A stretch of 64,000 bases of DNA, from assembly GCA_965116115.1 (NCBI GenBank), contig OZ220486.1, positions 3,100,001 through 3,164,000 on the forward strand. The letters are read 5' to 3'. Positions within the stretch are counted from its first letter, which is position 1; the number at the start of each line of letters is the position of its first letter. This document shows positions 26,934-35,313 of the stretch, piece after piece. Position numbers and translations under genes: made by a program. Below the pieces are notes generated by a model. That model did not search any database and had not been told where the DNA came from. It saw only the letters and a list, made by a program, of their open reading frames with translations. This DNA is from JAPOXR01 sp965116115. GTDB lineage: Bacteria; Pseudomonadota; Alphaproteobacteria; Rhodobacterales; Rhodobacteraceae.

Positions 26934-27511
26934 TGCGCGCGCTGGTGGTCTTCGCGCATCCCCTCGAAAACAGCTTCTCGGCGGCTTTGCACGGCGTGGT
27001 TGTCGAAACCCTGCGCGGACGCGGATGGGATGTTGACGACTGCGATCTCTACAAAGAGGAATTCCCGCCGGTTCTGACACCGCATGAGCGGCGGATCTAT
27101 CATGACGAACCCGCCAATATCGAGCCGGTCCGCGAATATGTGGAGCGGCTGACAGCGGCCCAGGCGCTGATCCTGGTCTTTCCGGTGTGGATTTTCGGGT
27201 TTCCGGCGATCCTGAAAGGCTTTTTCGACCGGGTCTGCGTGCCGGGCGTCGCTTTCAGGCTGGAAGGCGGAAAGCTCAGACCGAATCTTACGCAGATCAG
27301 AAGACTCGCCGCTGTCACGACTTACGGCGGAACCAGATTCCGGGCATTCGCCGCCGGCGACCCGCCCAGGCGGGTCGTCACGCGCTCCGTGCGGTTTTAC
27401 TGTCAACCGGAAATACTACGCTATCTCGCGCTTTATGACATGAACCGGGCGGCTGAACCCAAACGCGTAAAATTCCTGCGCCGGGTTCGCCGGGAAATGG
27501 AACGGTTCTGA
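26933..27511 (+). CDS. Flavodoxin-fold NAD(P)H dehydrogenase (quinone), first of two paralogues
   Basis: A 192-residue protein of the NQO1/MdaB/KefF family. The N-terminus ALVVFAHPLENSFSAAL is the flavin phosphate-binding start, and FPVWIFGFPAILKGFFDRV is the central FMN/FAD-binding segment. It would deliver two electrons from NAD(P)H to quinones, flavins or nitro/azo groups. It overlaps the FAD oxidase by 1 nt (TGATG). The adjacent gene is a paralogue with the same layout, so the two could act as a pair or on different substrates. Confidence 0.85.
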   Translation: MRALVVFAHPLENSFSAALHGVVVETLRGRGWDVDDCDLYKEEFPPVLTPHERRIYHDEPANIEPVREYVERLTAAQALILVFPVWIFGFPAILKGFFDRVCVPGVAFRLEGGKLRPNLTQIRRLAAVTTYGGTRFRAFAAGDPPRRVVTRSVRFYCQPEILRYLALYDMNRAAEPKRVKFLRRVRREMERF

Positions 27512-28149
27512 TGCGGGCTCTGGTCGTTTACTGCCACCCCGATCCGGCCAGCTTCACCGCTTCGGTCCTGGAAACGGTTGAAAGGAAACTTGCGCAGGCG
27601 GACGCGGAAGTCCGCATCGAGGATCTTTATCTGAACAGCTTTGATCCGGTTCTCGGCCAGCAGAGTCTCGCCGATTATCCGGACAGTCCGCGGAATGCCG
27701 AACCAGTCCGCCGCCATGTTGAAAATATCGCGTGGTGCGACACGCTGATTTTTGTCTATCCGACATGGTGGTACGGGCTGCCCGCTATGCTCAAAGGCTG
27801 GCTGGACCGGACAATGCTGCCGGGATCGGCATTCCATCTGCCCCGGCCCGGCGAAAAAGCCATCCGCCCCGGTTTGACGCAGATCACCCGACTGGCCGTG
27901 TTCACCACCTGCGGCGCCTCTTGGCTGTGGACCCAGGTCATCGGAGCGCCGGGCAAACGGACTTTGCTGCGCGGACTCCGTTTTATCTGCGCGCGCCACG
28001 TCCGGACCGCATTCGCGGCCCATTATTCCATGGACGCTTCAACCCCTGCCAGCCGCGCCCGGCATCTCGCCCGGATTGAGCGCGCTATGGACAGATTTCT
28101 GGCCGGCGGTTTGAGTTCCGCCCAAAGAGATGAGGCAAAGACAGAATGA
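27511..28149 (+). CDS. Flavodoxin-fold NAD(P)H dehydrogenase (quinone), second paralogue
   Basis: A 212-residue paralogue of the gene upstream: ALVVYCHPDPASFTASV at the N-terminus and YPTWWYGLPAMLKGWLDRTM at the centre. The WW(YG)LP form is closer to the classical NQO/MdaB pattern than the FPVWIFGFP of its neighbour. It overlaps its upstream gene by 1 nt and the creatininase-family gene by 4 nt, so all are read from one message. The exact acceptor is unknown. Confidence 0.87.
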   Translation: MRALVVYCHPDPASFTASVLETVERKLAQADAEVRIEDLYLNSFDPVLGQQSLADYPDSPRNAEPVRRHVENIAWCDTLIFVYPTWWYGLPAMLKGWLDRTMLPGSAFHLPRPGEKAIRPGLTQITRLAVFTTCGASWLWTQVIGAPGKRTLLRGLRFICARHVRTAFAAHYSMDASTPASRARHLARIERAMDRFLAGGLSSAQRDEAKTE

Positions 28150-28943
28150 AACTGACCGACTGGGATGAATTCCGCGCCCCTGATTTCGATTCGATTGACG
28201 CGATGCGCACAATCGCCGTCCTGCCGACAGCGGCCGTTGAGCAACATGGCCCGCACCTGCCGGTGGGAACCGATTCCATGATCGCCCGCGGCATGCTGGC
28301 AGAGGTCCGAAAAAATCTCCCGCAGGATCTGGATGTGAGGATTCTTCCGTTGCAGCCGGTCGGCAAGTCAAATGAACATCTTTGGGCCGCCGGCACCCTG
28401 ACGCTGACCGCTGAAACAGCCATGCGGGCATGGACCGAGATCGGACTCTCAGCAGCCCGCGCCGGCGTGCGGAAGATCGTCATCATCAATTCCCACGGCG
28501 GCAATATTGATCTTGTGTCGATCACCGCCCGCGAACTGCGAGTCCGGGCCGGCATGCTGGCGGTTAAATGCCAATGGAGCGGCTTCGGCCATCCCGCCGG
28601 CATGTTTTCAGACCGCGAAAACCGAATCGGCATCCATGGCGGGGATATGGAAACGTCGCTGATGCTGCATTTCCGCCCCGAACTCGTTGACATGTCACGC
28701 GCGAGGAATTTCCCGTCGACGGCGGAGACAGACGACATCTCTCCGACCGGCTCCGCGAGTTACGGCTGGATCGCCCGTGACCTCGGGCCGGACGGCGTCG
28801 TCGGGGACGCCTCGGCCGCATCGTCCAAAAAAGGCGCGGCAATCGCCAAGCACCAAGCTGGGTCATTCATCGCCCTGCTCCGGAAAATAGAAGCCTTTCC
28901 GCTGGACCGGTTCTCACCCGCCACGGCTCCGACAGCGGACTGA
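28146..28943 (+). CDS. Creatininase family protein (metal-dependent amide hydrolase)
   Basis: A 265-residue member of the creatininase/MftE/ArfB family. Metal-ligand motifs are seen in VEQHGPHLPVGTDSM (Glu32, His34, Asp43 region) and NSHGGN (about residue 117), with a further acidic residue in HGGDMET. Family members hydrolyse cyclic or formyl amides such as creatinine and formamidopyrimidines, or process peptides. Co-operonic with an NMT1-type importer, a CodA-like amidohydrolase and redox enzymes, it is likely to open or trim an N-containing ring or amide. It is the last gene of the operon. Confidence 0.88.
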   Translation: MKLTDWDEFRAPDFDSIDAMRTIAVLPTAAVEQHGPHLPVGTDSMIARGMLAEVRKNLPQDLDVRILPLQPVGKSNEHLWAAGTLTLTAETAMRAWTEIGLSAARAGVRKIVIINSHGGNIDLVSITARELRVRAGMLAVKCQWSGFGHPAGMFSDRENRIGIHGGDMETSLMLHFRPELVDMSRARNFPSTAETDDISPTGSASYGWIARDLGPDGVVGDASAASSKKGAAIAKHQAGSFIALLRKIEAFPLDRFSPATAPTAD

Positions 28944-29097
28944 CGCCGGGCGCGGCCTGATTTCAGCAGCGTTCCCCGAAACGGGTTCTTCCGAGTCTGA
29001 CGGACAATCACCGCTTTGGTTCGGTATATGTGCAGAAGGGTAAGGTTCAGTTCGCTGTGGAACTACAGCCCGTCAACGCCAGACACTTGCCAGCCCC

Positions 29098-29994
29098 TCA
29101 ATTTTCCTCCAAGCTTGCCAAGTATTCCGCAACAGCTTCATGATCTTCGAACGGAACATGGTTTGAAAAAGCCACCGCCAAAAGAAACATTGGACTCTTT
29201 TCATCAACCGCGCCTGACCACTCATTCAACGCGTTCAGCACGTCTTCTTCAGCGATTCCCGCGATCCTCGGAGCATATTTACCGCCTTTTTTCAACGGCT
29301 CCGCCCCGGCGAAGCGTTTCGAGAGATTCTCAGCCAAAATCAGGCTGCGCGGCGTGTGGCAGCTGCCGCAATGGCCGAGCCCGTTCACGATGTAAGCCCC
29401 TCTGTTCCATTCAGGAGACTGTTCAGGATCGGGTTCAAACGGCTGAATGCGGTGCGCAGCCAGTTTCCACAATGCCAGCGCGGGCCTGATGCTGAACGGA
29501 AAAGTAATTTCGTGCGGTCGTGCCGGACGGCTGACAGCCGGCAAACTGTCAAGATACGCTTTCAGGTGCAGCAGGTCTTCTGCCGCAACCGATGCATAGG
29601 AAGTGTACGGGAAAGCAGGATAGTAATGCTGGCCGCGGGGGCCGATTCCTTCACGCATCGCATTGACAAAGTCCGCCGCTGACCAGTTTCCCAGACCAGT
29701 TTCCGGATCCGGCGTGATATTGGGAGCGAAAAACGTGCCGAGCGCGGTCTCCAGTCCGCTGCCGCCGGACGGCGGACCGTCGCCGCCCGATTCCGAGTGG
29801 CAGTGAGCGCAACCGCCCATATGGTAGAGAATCCTCCCCTGCCCTGAATCCGCAACGAAGCCGGCAGGCAGCAGAGCCTGCAATTCGTCCCCGGTCATGC
29901 CGGCAGTACGCTGAACCCAGAAAAATCCGAGCGCTGCCAAGACCAGCGCGGCCGCGGCGCCGGCAGACCATTTCCACGGCACGGCTCTAGCCAA
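29098..29994 (-). CDS. Membrane-anchored dihaem cytochrome c
   Basis: A 298-residue protein with one N-terminal membrane span (about residues 10-28) and two class I haem c motifs, CAHCH (about residue 61) and CGSCH (about residue 211). The region PNITPDPETGLGNWSAADFVNAMREG is typical of dihaem cytochromes that accept electrons from dehydrogenases or oxidoreductases in the periplasm. It lies 5 nt after the stop of the next gene, so the two cytochrome genes are co-transcribed. The start is TTG at 29994 or GTG at 29982. Confidence 0.85.
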   Translation of the reverse strand: MARAVPWKWSAGAAAALVLAALGFFWVQRTAGMTGDELQALLPAGFVADSGQGRILYHMGGCAHCHSESGGDGPPSGGSGLETALGTFFAPNITPDPETGLGNWSAADFVNAMREGIGPRGQHYYPAFPYTSYASVAAEDLLHLKAYLDSLPAVSRPARPHEITFPFSIRPALALWKLAAHRIQPFEPDPEQSPEWNRGAYIVNGLGHCGSCHTPRSLILAENLSKRFAGAEPLKKGGKYAPRIAGIAEEDVLNALNEWSGAVDEKSPMFLLAVAFSNHVPFEDHEAVAEYLASLEEN

Positions 29995-29999
29995 GGCGG

Positions 30000-30428
30000 T
30001 TATTGACGGAACCGGCTGTGGCAGGACTTGCAGGAATCATTCAGATTCCGGAACAACTGTTGAAGCTGTTCCTGCGACGCAGTCCGCTGCAGTTCGTTCC
30101 CTGCCTGCCCCATCGCAGATGACAATTTCCGGAAATTCCCGGGGTCATCAAAAATGTCCGGCGCCGCCTCGGTGTGTCCGCCGATTTCCGTCCCTTCCGG
30201 AAACAACAAAGGAAAAGCCTTCGCCATCGCCGCAATCGCTTTTCCAGTCGCCCGGACATGCTCCGCATCGAATTCAACCCGGCCCCGCTGCATTCCGCCC
30301 AGCGTCCGCATCTGCCCGCCGATGAATTTCATGATCTCTTGTCTGGCTTCGATATATTCGAGCGGATCCTGCGCGGCGGCGGCGAACCCCGCCGCCGTCA
30401 CGGCTAATGCGGTCAAAGTCGTTTTCAT
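30000..30428 (-). CDS. Cytochrome c' (class II)
   Basis: A 142-residue periplasmic cytochrome with a signal peptide (about residues 1-18, ending AAAA before QDP) and a single haem motif at the extreme C-terminus, CKSCHSRFR, the diagnostic of class II cytochromes c'. The N-terminal YIEARQEIMKFIGGQMRTLGGM helix carries the usual distal residues. Cytochromes c' bind NO and protect against nitrosative stress, which would suit an organism that reduces nitrate. Start at the ATG 30428; longer frames add unlikely sequence. Confidence 0.87.
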   Translation of the reverse strand: MKTTLTALAVTAAGFAAAAQDPLEYIEARQEIMKFIGGQMRTLGGMQRGRVEFDAEHVRATGKAIAAMAKAFPLLFPEGTEIGGHTEAAPDIFDDPGNFRKLSSAMGQAGNELQRTASQEQLQQLFRNLNDSCKSCHSRFRQ

Positions 30429-30891
30429 AGTTGATTCTCCGAACCGGCTGATGGAACGGCGCTGTTCCGCATGCAGATTCCACCGCCAGCCAAGCGTCCT
30501 GCCGGCATATGTGTAAAATGAGTCATCTGTTTCCCGCATATATATGTGAGTGTTCAACGACAATCAAAATGACAGCGGCGCGGCGATCAGGATGACAGTC
30601 AAAGCGGCGGGAGGCGGCATCGCCGGCAAGAGCGGAATTCCGCCCCAGCCGAGGTGAAGATTCATATCTCCGGTGCGCCGGCTATCCGCCGTCCGGCTGA
30701 AACAACGGACCATGCGGGCGGCAAATTACCGGCGTCAACCGGTATGCAATCGCCCGCTGTCTGAAAACACTGCCTGGGGGGAAACTTCTGAATTTCCAGC
30801 GGGCTGGACAGCTCCACATAAAGTTTCCAGCGCCGCGAGCTGACGGCGCCAGAGATTCAAATTGAATTCGCAGCCTGCCTGCGCAGATCCT
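30429..30891. other. Intergenic region between cytochrome c' and tesA
   Basis: The part near 30430-30560 should hold the promoter of the cytochrome pair. The remainder lies between the cytochrome promoter and the 3' end of tesA. No gene, repeat or terminator recognised. Confidence 0.4.
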
Positions 30892-31593
30892 TCACTTTGG
30901 ACTCCGCGCCTGCTGAATCAGCTTAAGCACTGAAGGCCCGACGGCGGCGACGATGACAGCGACGCCAGCGGGATTCGGATGAAGGCCGTCATCTTGAAGA
31001 AAACGTTCCCTGGCGCGCTCTCTGCCGCCCTCGCTTTCGAGGGGCGCGAAAAACCTGGTGAAAAGCAGCGTTCGGTACTTGGCGGACAGATCCGGGTAAA
31101 TGGACTCAAATTCCGCTTTGTATTCCGGTCCGAAGTTGCCGGGAGCCTCCTGGCCGATAACGAGCGCGGGCAGGCCGGCCTCTGCAATCCGCGCCAGGAT
31201 GCCGTCCAGATTGCTCCGGGTCTGTTCCGGAAACAAACCGCGCAGAAGATCGTTTCCGCCTAAAACCACTATCAGGGCGTCGGGATTCGATTCGAGCGTC
31301 CAGTTGATACGCGCCAGTCCGCCTGCCGTAGTGTCCCCGGAAACCCCCGCATTGACAACCACCGCGTCGGCGCCGTTCTCAGCCAGCCAGCGATTCATCT
31401 GGGAAACGAACCCGTCTTCAGGATTAACGCCGTATCCATGCACGAGACTGTCGCCGAATGCCGCGACCCTCACGGTTTCCGCCGCCGCGGCCTGGATGAG
31501 CGCAAGACATATTCCAAAAATGGCGGCCAACTTGTGGAATCCGCGATACGCACCATATTGGGACAATGTTGACTGTTTCCGGCGGCGATGCAT
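30892..31593 (-). CDS. tesA: GDSL-type (SGNH) esterase / acyl-CoA thioesterase I family
   Basis: A 233-residue SGNH hydrolase with a signal peptide (about residues 19-38). The catalytic Ser49 lies in FGDSLVHGYG, the Gly and Asn blocks are GVSGDTTAGG and LGGNDLLRG, and the Asp-His pair is in DDGLHPNP. This is TesA, a periplasmic lysophospholipase/thioesterase. The gene is divergent from ybbA-ybbP as in many proteobacteria. The ATG start shares two bases with that of ybbA on the other strand. Downstream TTG codons at residues 10 and 22 are alternatives. Confidence 0.87.
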   Translation of the reverse strand: MHRRRKQSTLSQYGAYRGFHKLAAIFGICLALIQAAAAETVRVAAFGDSLVHGYGVNPEDGFVSQMNRWLAENGADAVVVNAGVSGDTTAGGLARINWTLESNPDALIVVLGGNDLLRGLFPEQTRSNLDGILARIAEAGLPALVIGQEAPGNFGPEYKAEFESIYPDLSAKYRTLLFTRFFAPLESEGGRERARERFLQDDGLHPNPAGVAVIVAAVGPSVLKLIQQARSPK

Positions 31594-32281
31594 GACCGAT
31601 TCCGTACTCTCGCTTGATGGCGTTTCGCTGACACTTGCCGGAAACGCCGGCGATGTCGAAATCCTTAAAGGCATTTCACTGTCGGTCCGCAAGGGCGAAA
31701 CAGTCGGACTGACCGGACCGTCGGGATCGGGAAAGTCTTCGCTTCTCATGCTGATGGGCGGCCTTGAACAGGCCACATCGGGACAGATCACCGCCCTCGG
31801 CAGGAACCTGACTGAGATGAATGAAGACGATCTGGCCGGGTTCCGCATGCGTCATGTCGGCGTGGTGTTTCAATCATTTCACCTCATTCCCACCATGACG
31901 GCTCTGGAGAACGTCGCCACGCCGCTTGAGCTGGCCGGGCGAAGGGACGCCTTTGACCGGGCCCGGGCGGAACTGGAATCCGTCGGGCTGGCCAGCCGTA
32001 TCCACCATTACCCTTCGCAGATGTCAGGCGGCGAGCAGCAGCGGGTTGCGCTGGCCAGGGCCTCGGCTCCGTCCCCGGACATTCTGCTCGCTGACGAGCC
32101 TACCGGCAATCTGGATGCCGTGAACGGACAGGCCATCATGGAGTTGATGTTCGGCTTGCGGGACCGCGAACGCAGCACGCTGATCCTGGTAACCCATGAC
32201 AATGACATCGCAAAACTCTGCGACACATCCATTTCTCTGAGCGACGGCCAACTGGAAACATCCGCCGGGTACGCTCTCTGA
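31592..32281 (+). CDS. ybbA: ABC transporter ATP-binding protein YbbA (LolD/MacB-type)
   Basis: A 229-residue ATPase. Walker A is GPSGSGKSS, the signature is MSGGEQQRVALARA, Walker B is ILLADEPTGNLD and the H-loop is VTHDN. These fit the MacB/LolD branch, which pairs with FtsX-like permeases. The first codon lies immediately beside the divergent tesA start. Its stop overlaps the ybbP ATG (TGATG). In most bacteria YbbA-YbbP-TesA form a conserved locus whose substrate is not established. Confidence 0.9.
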   Translation: MTDSVLSLDGVSLTLAGNAGDVEILKGISLSVRKGETVGLTGPSGSGKSSLLMLMGGLEQATSGQITALGRNLTEMNEDDLAGFRMRHVGVVFQSFHLIPTMTALENVATPLELAGRRDAFDRARAELESVGLASRIHHYPSQMSGGEQQRVALARASAPSPDILLADEPTGNLDAVNGQAIMELMFGLRDRERSTLILVTHDNDIAKLCDTSISLSDGQLETSAGYAL

Positions 32282-34812
32282 TGCGCTGGGCCGCCGTCAA
32301 TATCGCGCGCCGCGAACTGCGCGGCGGAATCAGAGGATTCCGCGTTCTTCTGGCATGTCTGGCGCTCGGCGTGGCGTCCGTCGCGGCCATCGGCACGGTG
32401 CGGTCAAACATTGAAGCCGGCCTGACTGAACAAGGCGCGGTTCTGCTCGGCGGCGATGCGGAAATCGAATTGAGCTACCGGTTCGCGACCGATGAGGAAT
32501 TGCGCTGGATGCGCGGCAGGTCGGAGAATGTGTCGGAAATCATCGAATTCAGATCAATGGCCGTGAAAGATCCGCGTGAAACCGGTGGCCGGGCCCTGAC
32601 CCAGCTCAAAGGTGTTGACGACCGGTATCCGATTTACGGCTCTGTTGAACTGGACCCGCCGCTCCCGCTTGCCGAGGCATTGGAGGAAAAGAACGGCGTG
32701 CACGGAGCTGTCATGCACGGCGACCTCATCAACCGGCTTCAGATCGGGATCGGAGACACCTTTTCGCTTGGATCGAGACGTTACCGGCTGAATGCGCGGC
32801 TGGCGGCTGAACCCGATGGGATCAATGCCGGGTTCGCGCTCGGTCCGCGCACGATTGTCCGCGCGTCCAGTTTGGAAGATTCCGGGCTGATCGGAGCGGG
32901 AACGCTGTTTTCGACGAAATACAGGCTGAAACTGAATCCCGATACCGACCTCGAGTCCTTCAGGAACGATACGGAAACGTCGCTTTCGGATTCCGGGCTG
33001 CAATGGACAGACCGGCGCAACGGCAACCCTTCGGCGCGCGCTTTCGTGCAAAGAGTGGGCGCGTTTCTCGTGCTTGTCGGCTTGGCTGGAATCGCCGTCG
33101 GCGGGGTCGGGGTTTCCGCGGCCGTGCGCGCCTATCTGGACAGCAAAACCGCGACAATCGCCACATTGAAAACACTGGGCGCGGATCGGCGGACAATTTT
33201 TCTCGCCTATCTGATTCAGATCGGCGTGATGATCGCTTTGGGAGTCGCGATCGGAATTGCGGCCGGAGTGCTGCTGCCGCAGCTGTTCAAGCCGTTGATC
33301 GCCGCGAATCTGCCGATTCCGGTCGGGAGCGTGTTTCATGTTCAGCCTCTGGCGGAAGCGGCACTTTACGGCGTATTGGCCGGATTGGCGTTTTCGCTGT
33401 GGTCGCTGTCGAAAACCGGAGAAATCAAAGCCGCCGAACTCTACCGGATCGGAGCGCACCGGGGGCGCAAGCTGCCGCCGCCGGCCCTTCTCGTTTCAGT
33501 TCTGGCGATAGCCGGGACGCTGATCGCCGTTGCGACAGCGCTGTCCGGGGCGCCGCGGATCGCAGTCTGGGCCGCCGCCGGACTCGCCGGATCGCTGCTG
33601 GCGCTGGGACTCGCAGCGGGCGGAATCCGCGTTGCCGCGCATCGGCTGGCACGGTCCGGAGCCATGCGCGGGCTGACTGCAATGCGGATGGCGGTCGGAT
33701 CAATCGGCGGTCCCGACAGCGATGCCGGGCCTGTCATTCTTTCGCTGGGGCTCGGACTGACCGTGCTCGCGGCGGTCGGGCAGATCGCATTCAATCTGAA
33801 TAACGCCATTTCCCGGGACATCCCGGATCAGGCGCCGTCGTATTTCGTCATTGATATCCAGAACGCGCAGTTTGACGCTTTCGCCGGACTGGCCGCGTCC
33901 CAGCCGGGAGTGAATGAACTCGACACCGCGCCTATGCTCCGCGGGATCATCTCCAGAATCAACGGCGTCAACGCGATCGACGCGGCCGGTCAGCATTGGG
34001 TTCTGCGCGGCGACAGGGGCGTGTCATACGCCGCTCTTCCGCCGGAAGGGACAGTGATCACCGAAGGAGAATGGTGGCCTGAGGATTATGCCGGAAAACC
34101 TCTGGTGAGTTTCGCTGACGAAGAAGCACGGGAACTGGGGCTGAAAATCGGCGATATCCTCACTTTGAATATACTCGGCCGCGACATCGACGCGGTTATA
34201 TCGAGTTTCCGGAAGGTGGAGTTTGAAACCATCGGCATCGGCTTCATCATGATCGTGAATCCTTCAGCCATCGCTGATGCGCCCCACACCCATATCGCCA
34301 CGATTTACGCTGAAGACGATTCCGAGCAAAATCTTTTCCGCAGCATCACGTCGGCGTTTCCGAACGTCACGGTTATCTCCGTCAAGGAAGGAATCGCCCG
34401 GATCGCGGACATTCTCAACAGCCTTGCCGCCGCCATAACATACGGCTCCGGGGTCACTCTGGCCACCGGCCTTGTCGTGCTGATCGGCGCCGCGGCGGCG
34501 GGAGAAAGGCGGCGCGTTTACGAATCGGCCATCCTAAAAACCCTTGGAGCCACGCGCCGCAGAATTCTGTCCGCGCTGGCTGTCCGCTCAGCCCTGCTCG
34601 GCGCCGGCGCGGGAACCGTGGCCATCACGGCGGGCGGAATCGCCGGATGGGCGGTCCTGACATTTGTCATGGAGACAGATTACAGTTTCGAACCCTTTTC
34701 CGCCGTTGCCATTGTCATCGGCGGCGGCGCGGCTTCCCTTGCCGCAGGTCTGCTCTTCGCTTTGGGACCGCTCAACGCGAGTCCCTCACGGGTCCTCCGA
34801 GCCCCCGACTGA
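32281..34812 (+). CDS. ybbP: FtsX-like ABC permease YbbP
   Basis: An 843-residue inner-membrane protein with an N-terminal span, a large periplasmic domain (about residues 45-260), four spans with a central FtsX-type core, a second periplasmic segment (about 520-690) and a C-terminal FtsX core (about 715-835). The repeated YLDSKTATIATLKTLGADRRTI and YESAILKTLGATRRRIL coupling helices are the two FtsX hallmarks. It forms an ABC transporter with YbbA. Its last 27 nt overlap the 3' end of the convergent allA. Confidence 0.9.
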   Translation: MRWAAVNIARRELRGGIRGFRVLLACLALGVASVAAIGTVRSNIEAGLTEQGAVLLGGDAEIELSYRFATDEELRWMRGRSENVSEIIEFRSMAVKDPRETGGRALTQLKGVDDRYPIYGSVELDPPLPLAEALEEKNGVHGAVMHGDLINRLQIGIGDTFSLGSRRYRLNARLAAEPDGINAGFALGPRTIVRASSLEDSGLIGAGTLFSTKYRLKLNPDTDLESFRNDTETSLSDSGLQWTDRRNGNPSARAFVQRVGAFLVLVGLAGIAVGGVGVSAAVRAYLDSKTATIATLKTLGADRRTIFLAYLIQIGVMIALGVAIGIAAGVLLPQLFKPLIAANLPIPVGSVFHVQPLAEAALYGVLAGLAFSLWSLSKTGEIKAAELYRIGAHRGRKLPPPALLVSVLAIAGTLIAVATALSGAPRIAVWAAAGLAGSLLALGLAAGGIRVAAHRLARSGAMRGLTAMRMAVGSIGGPDSDAGPVILSLGLGLTVLAAVGQIAFNLNNAISRDIPDQAPSYFVIDIQNAQFDAFAGLAASQPGVNELDTAPMLRGIISRINGVNAIDAAGQHWVLRGDRGVSYAALPPEGTVITEGEWWPEDYAGKPLVSFADEEARELGLKIGDILTLNILGRDIDAVISSFRKVEFETIGIGFIMIVNPSAIADAPHTHIATIYAEDDSEQNLFRSITSAFPNVTVISVKEGIARIADILNSLAAAITYGSGVTLATGLVVLIGAAAAGERRRVYESAILKTLGATRRRILSALAVRSALLGAGAGTVAITAGGIAGWAVLTFVMETDYSFEPFSAVAIVIGGGAASLAAGLLFALGPLNASPSRVLRAPD

Positions 34813-35313
34813 ATCTTGGCGGACCACGCGGAAACTGCGGCTGAACTGATAAGTCTGCAGATTTTCCGCATCGCCGATCCAATCGAAGACGGCGAACAGC
34901 CCGCGCCCGGAGAGCGGCGTCAGCACGCCGTGCCACACGCCGCGGCGGAAATTCACTCCCTGAAACGGAGATGACTCAAACGCCAACGGCATGCCCGGAG
35001 CATCCCCGAGGTCAGGCGCCGCAATGACAAGAAGCGTTTCGCATCCCAGCGGCAGAAATGCCTGCGATCCGAGCGGGTGCCGCTCCATAAGTCTGAACTC
35101 GTAGGGAAGAGTCCGGATCCGGGAGTCAAACAGACTGATCCCGCCGCGCCCGGACGGGTCAAAATCCAACCGCGCGAGATCGCTGTGGCGTTCGCACTTA
35201 CCGTCATTGATCAGAACGGGGCGATCGCCGAGCTCAATCACATCGCCGAACTCCGCGAATGACGCGGCAGTCAGTTTCCGGACAATGACCCTGTCAGTTC
35301 CGTCGGAAGTCAT
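34786..35313 (-). CDS. allA: Ureidoglycolate lyase (AllA)
   Basis: A 175-residue cupin-like enzyme that splits ureidoglycolate into glyoxylate and urea. Family landmarks are TAASFAEFGDVIE, RHPLGSQAFLPLG and FRRGVWHGVLTPL. Length is typical. It is the last gene of the purine-degradation run; the urea it forms can feed the urease encoded in the same strand cluster. It overlaps the upstream gene by 4 nt and the convergent ybbP by 27 nt. Confidence 0.92.
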   Translation of the reverse strand: MTSDGTDRVIVRKLTAASFAEFGDVIELGDRPVLINDGKCERHSDLARLDFDPSGRGGISLFDSRIRTLPYEFRLMERHPLGSQAFLPLGCETLLVIAAPDLGDAPGMPLAFESSPFQGVNFRRGVWHGVLTPLSGRGLFAVFDWIGDAENLQTYQFSRSFRVVRQDSVGGSEDP

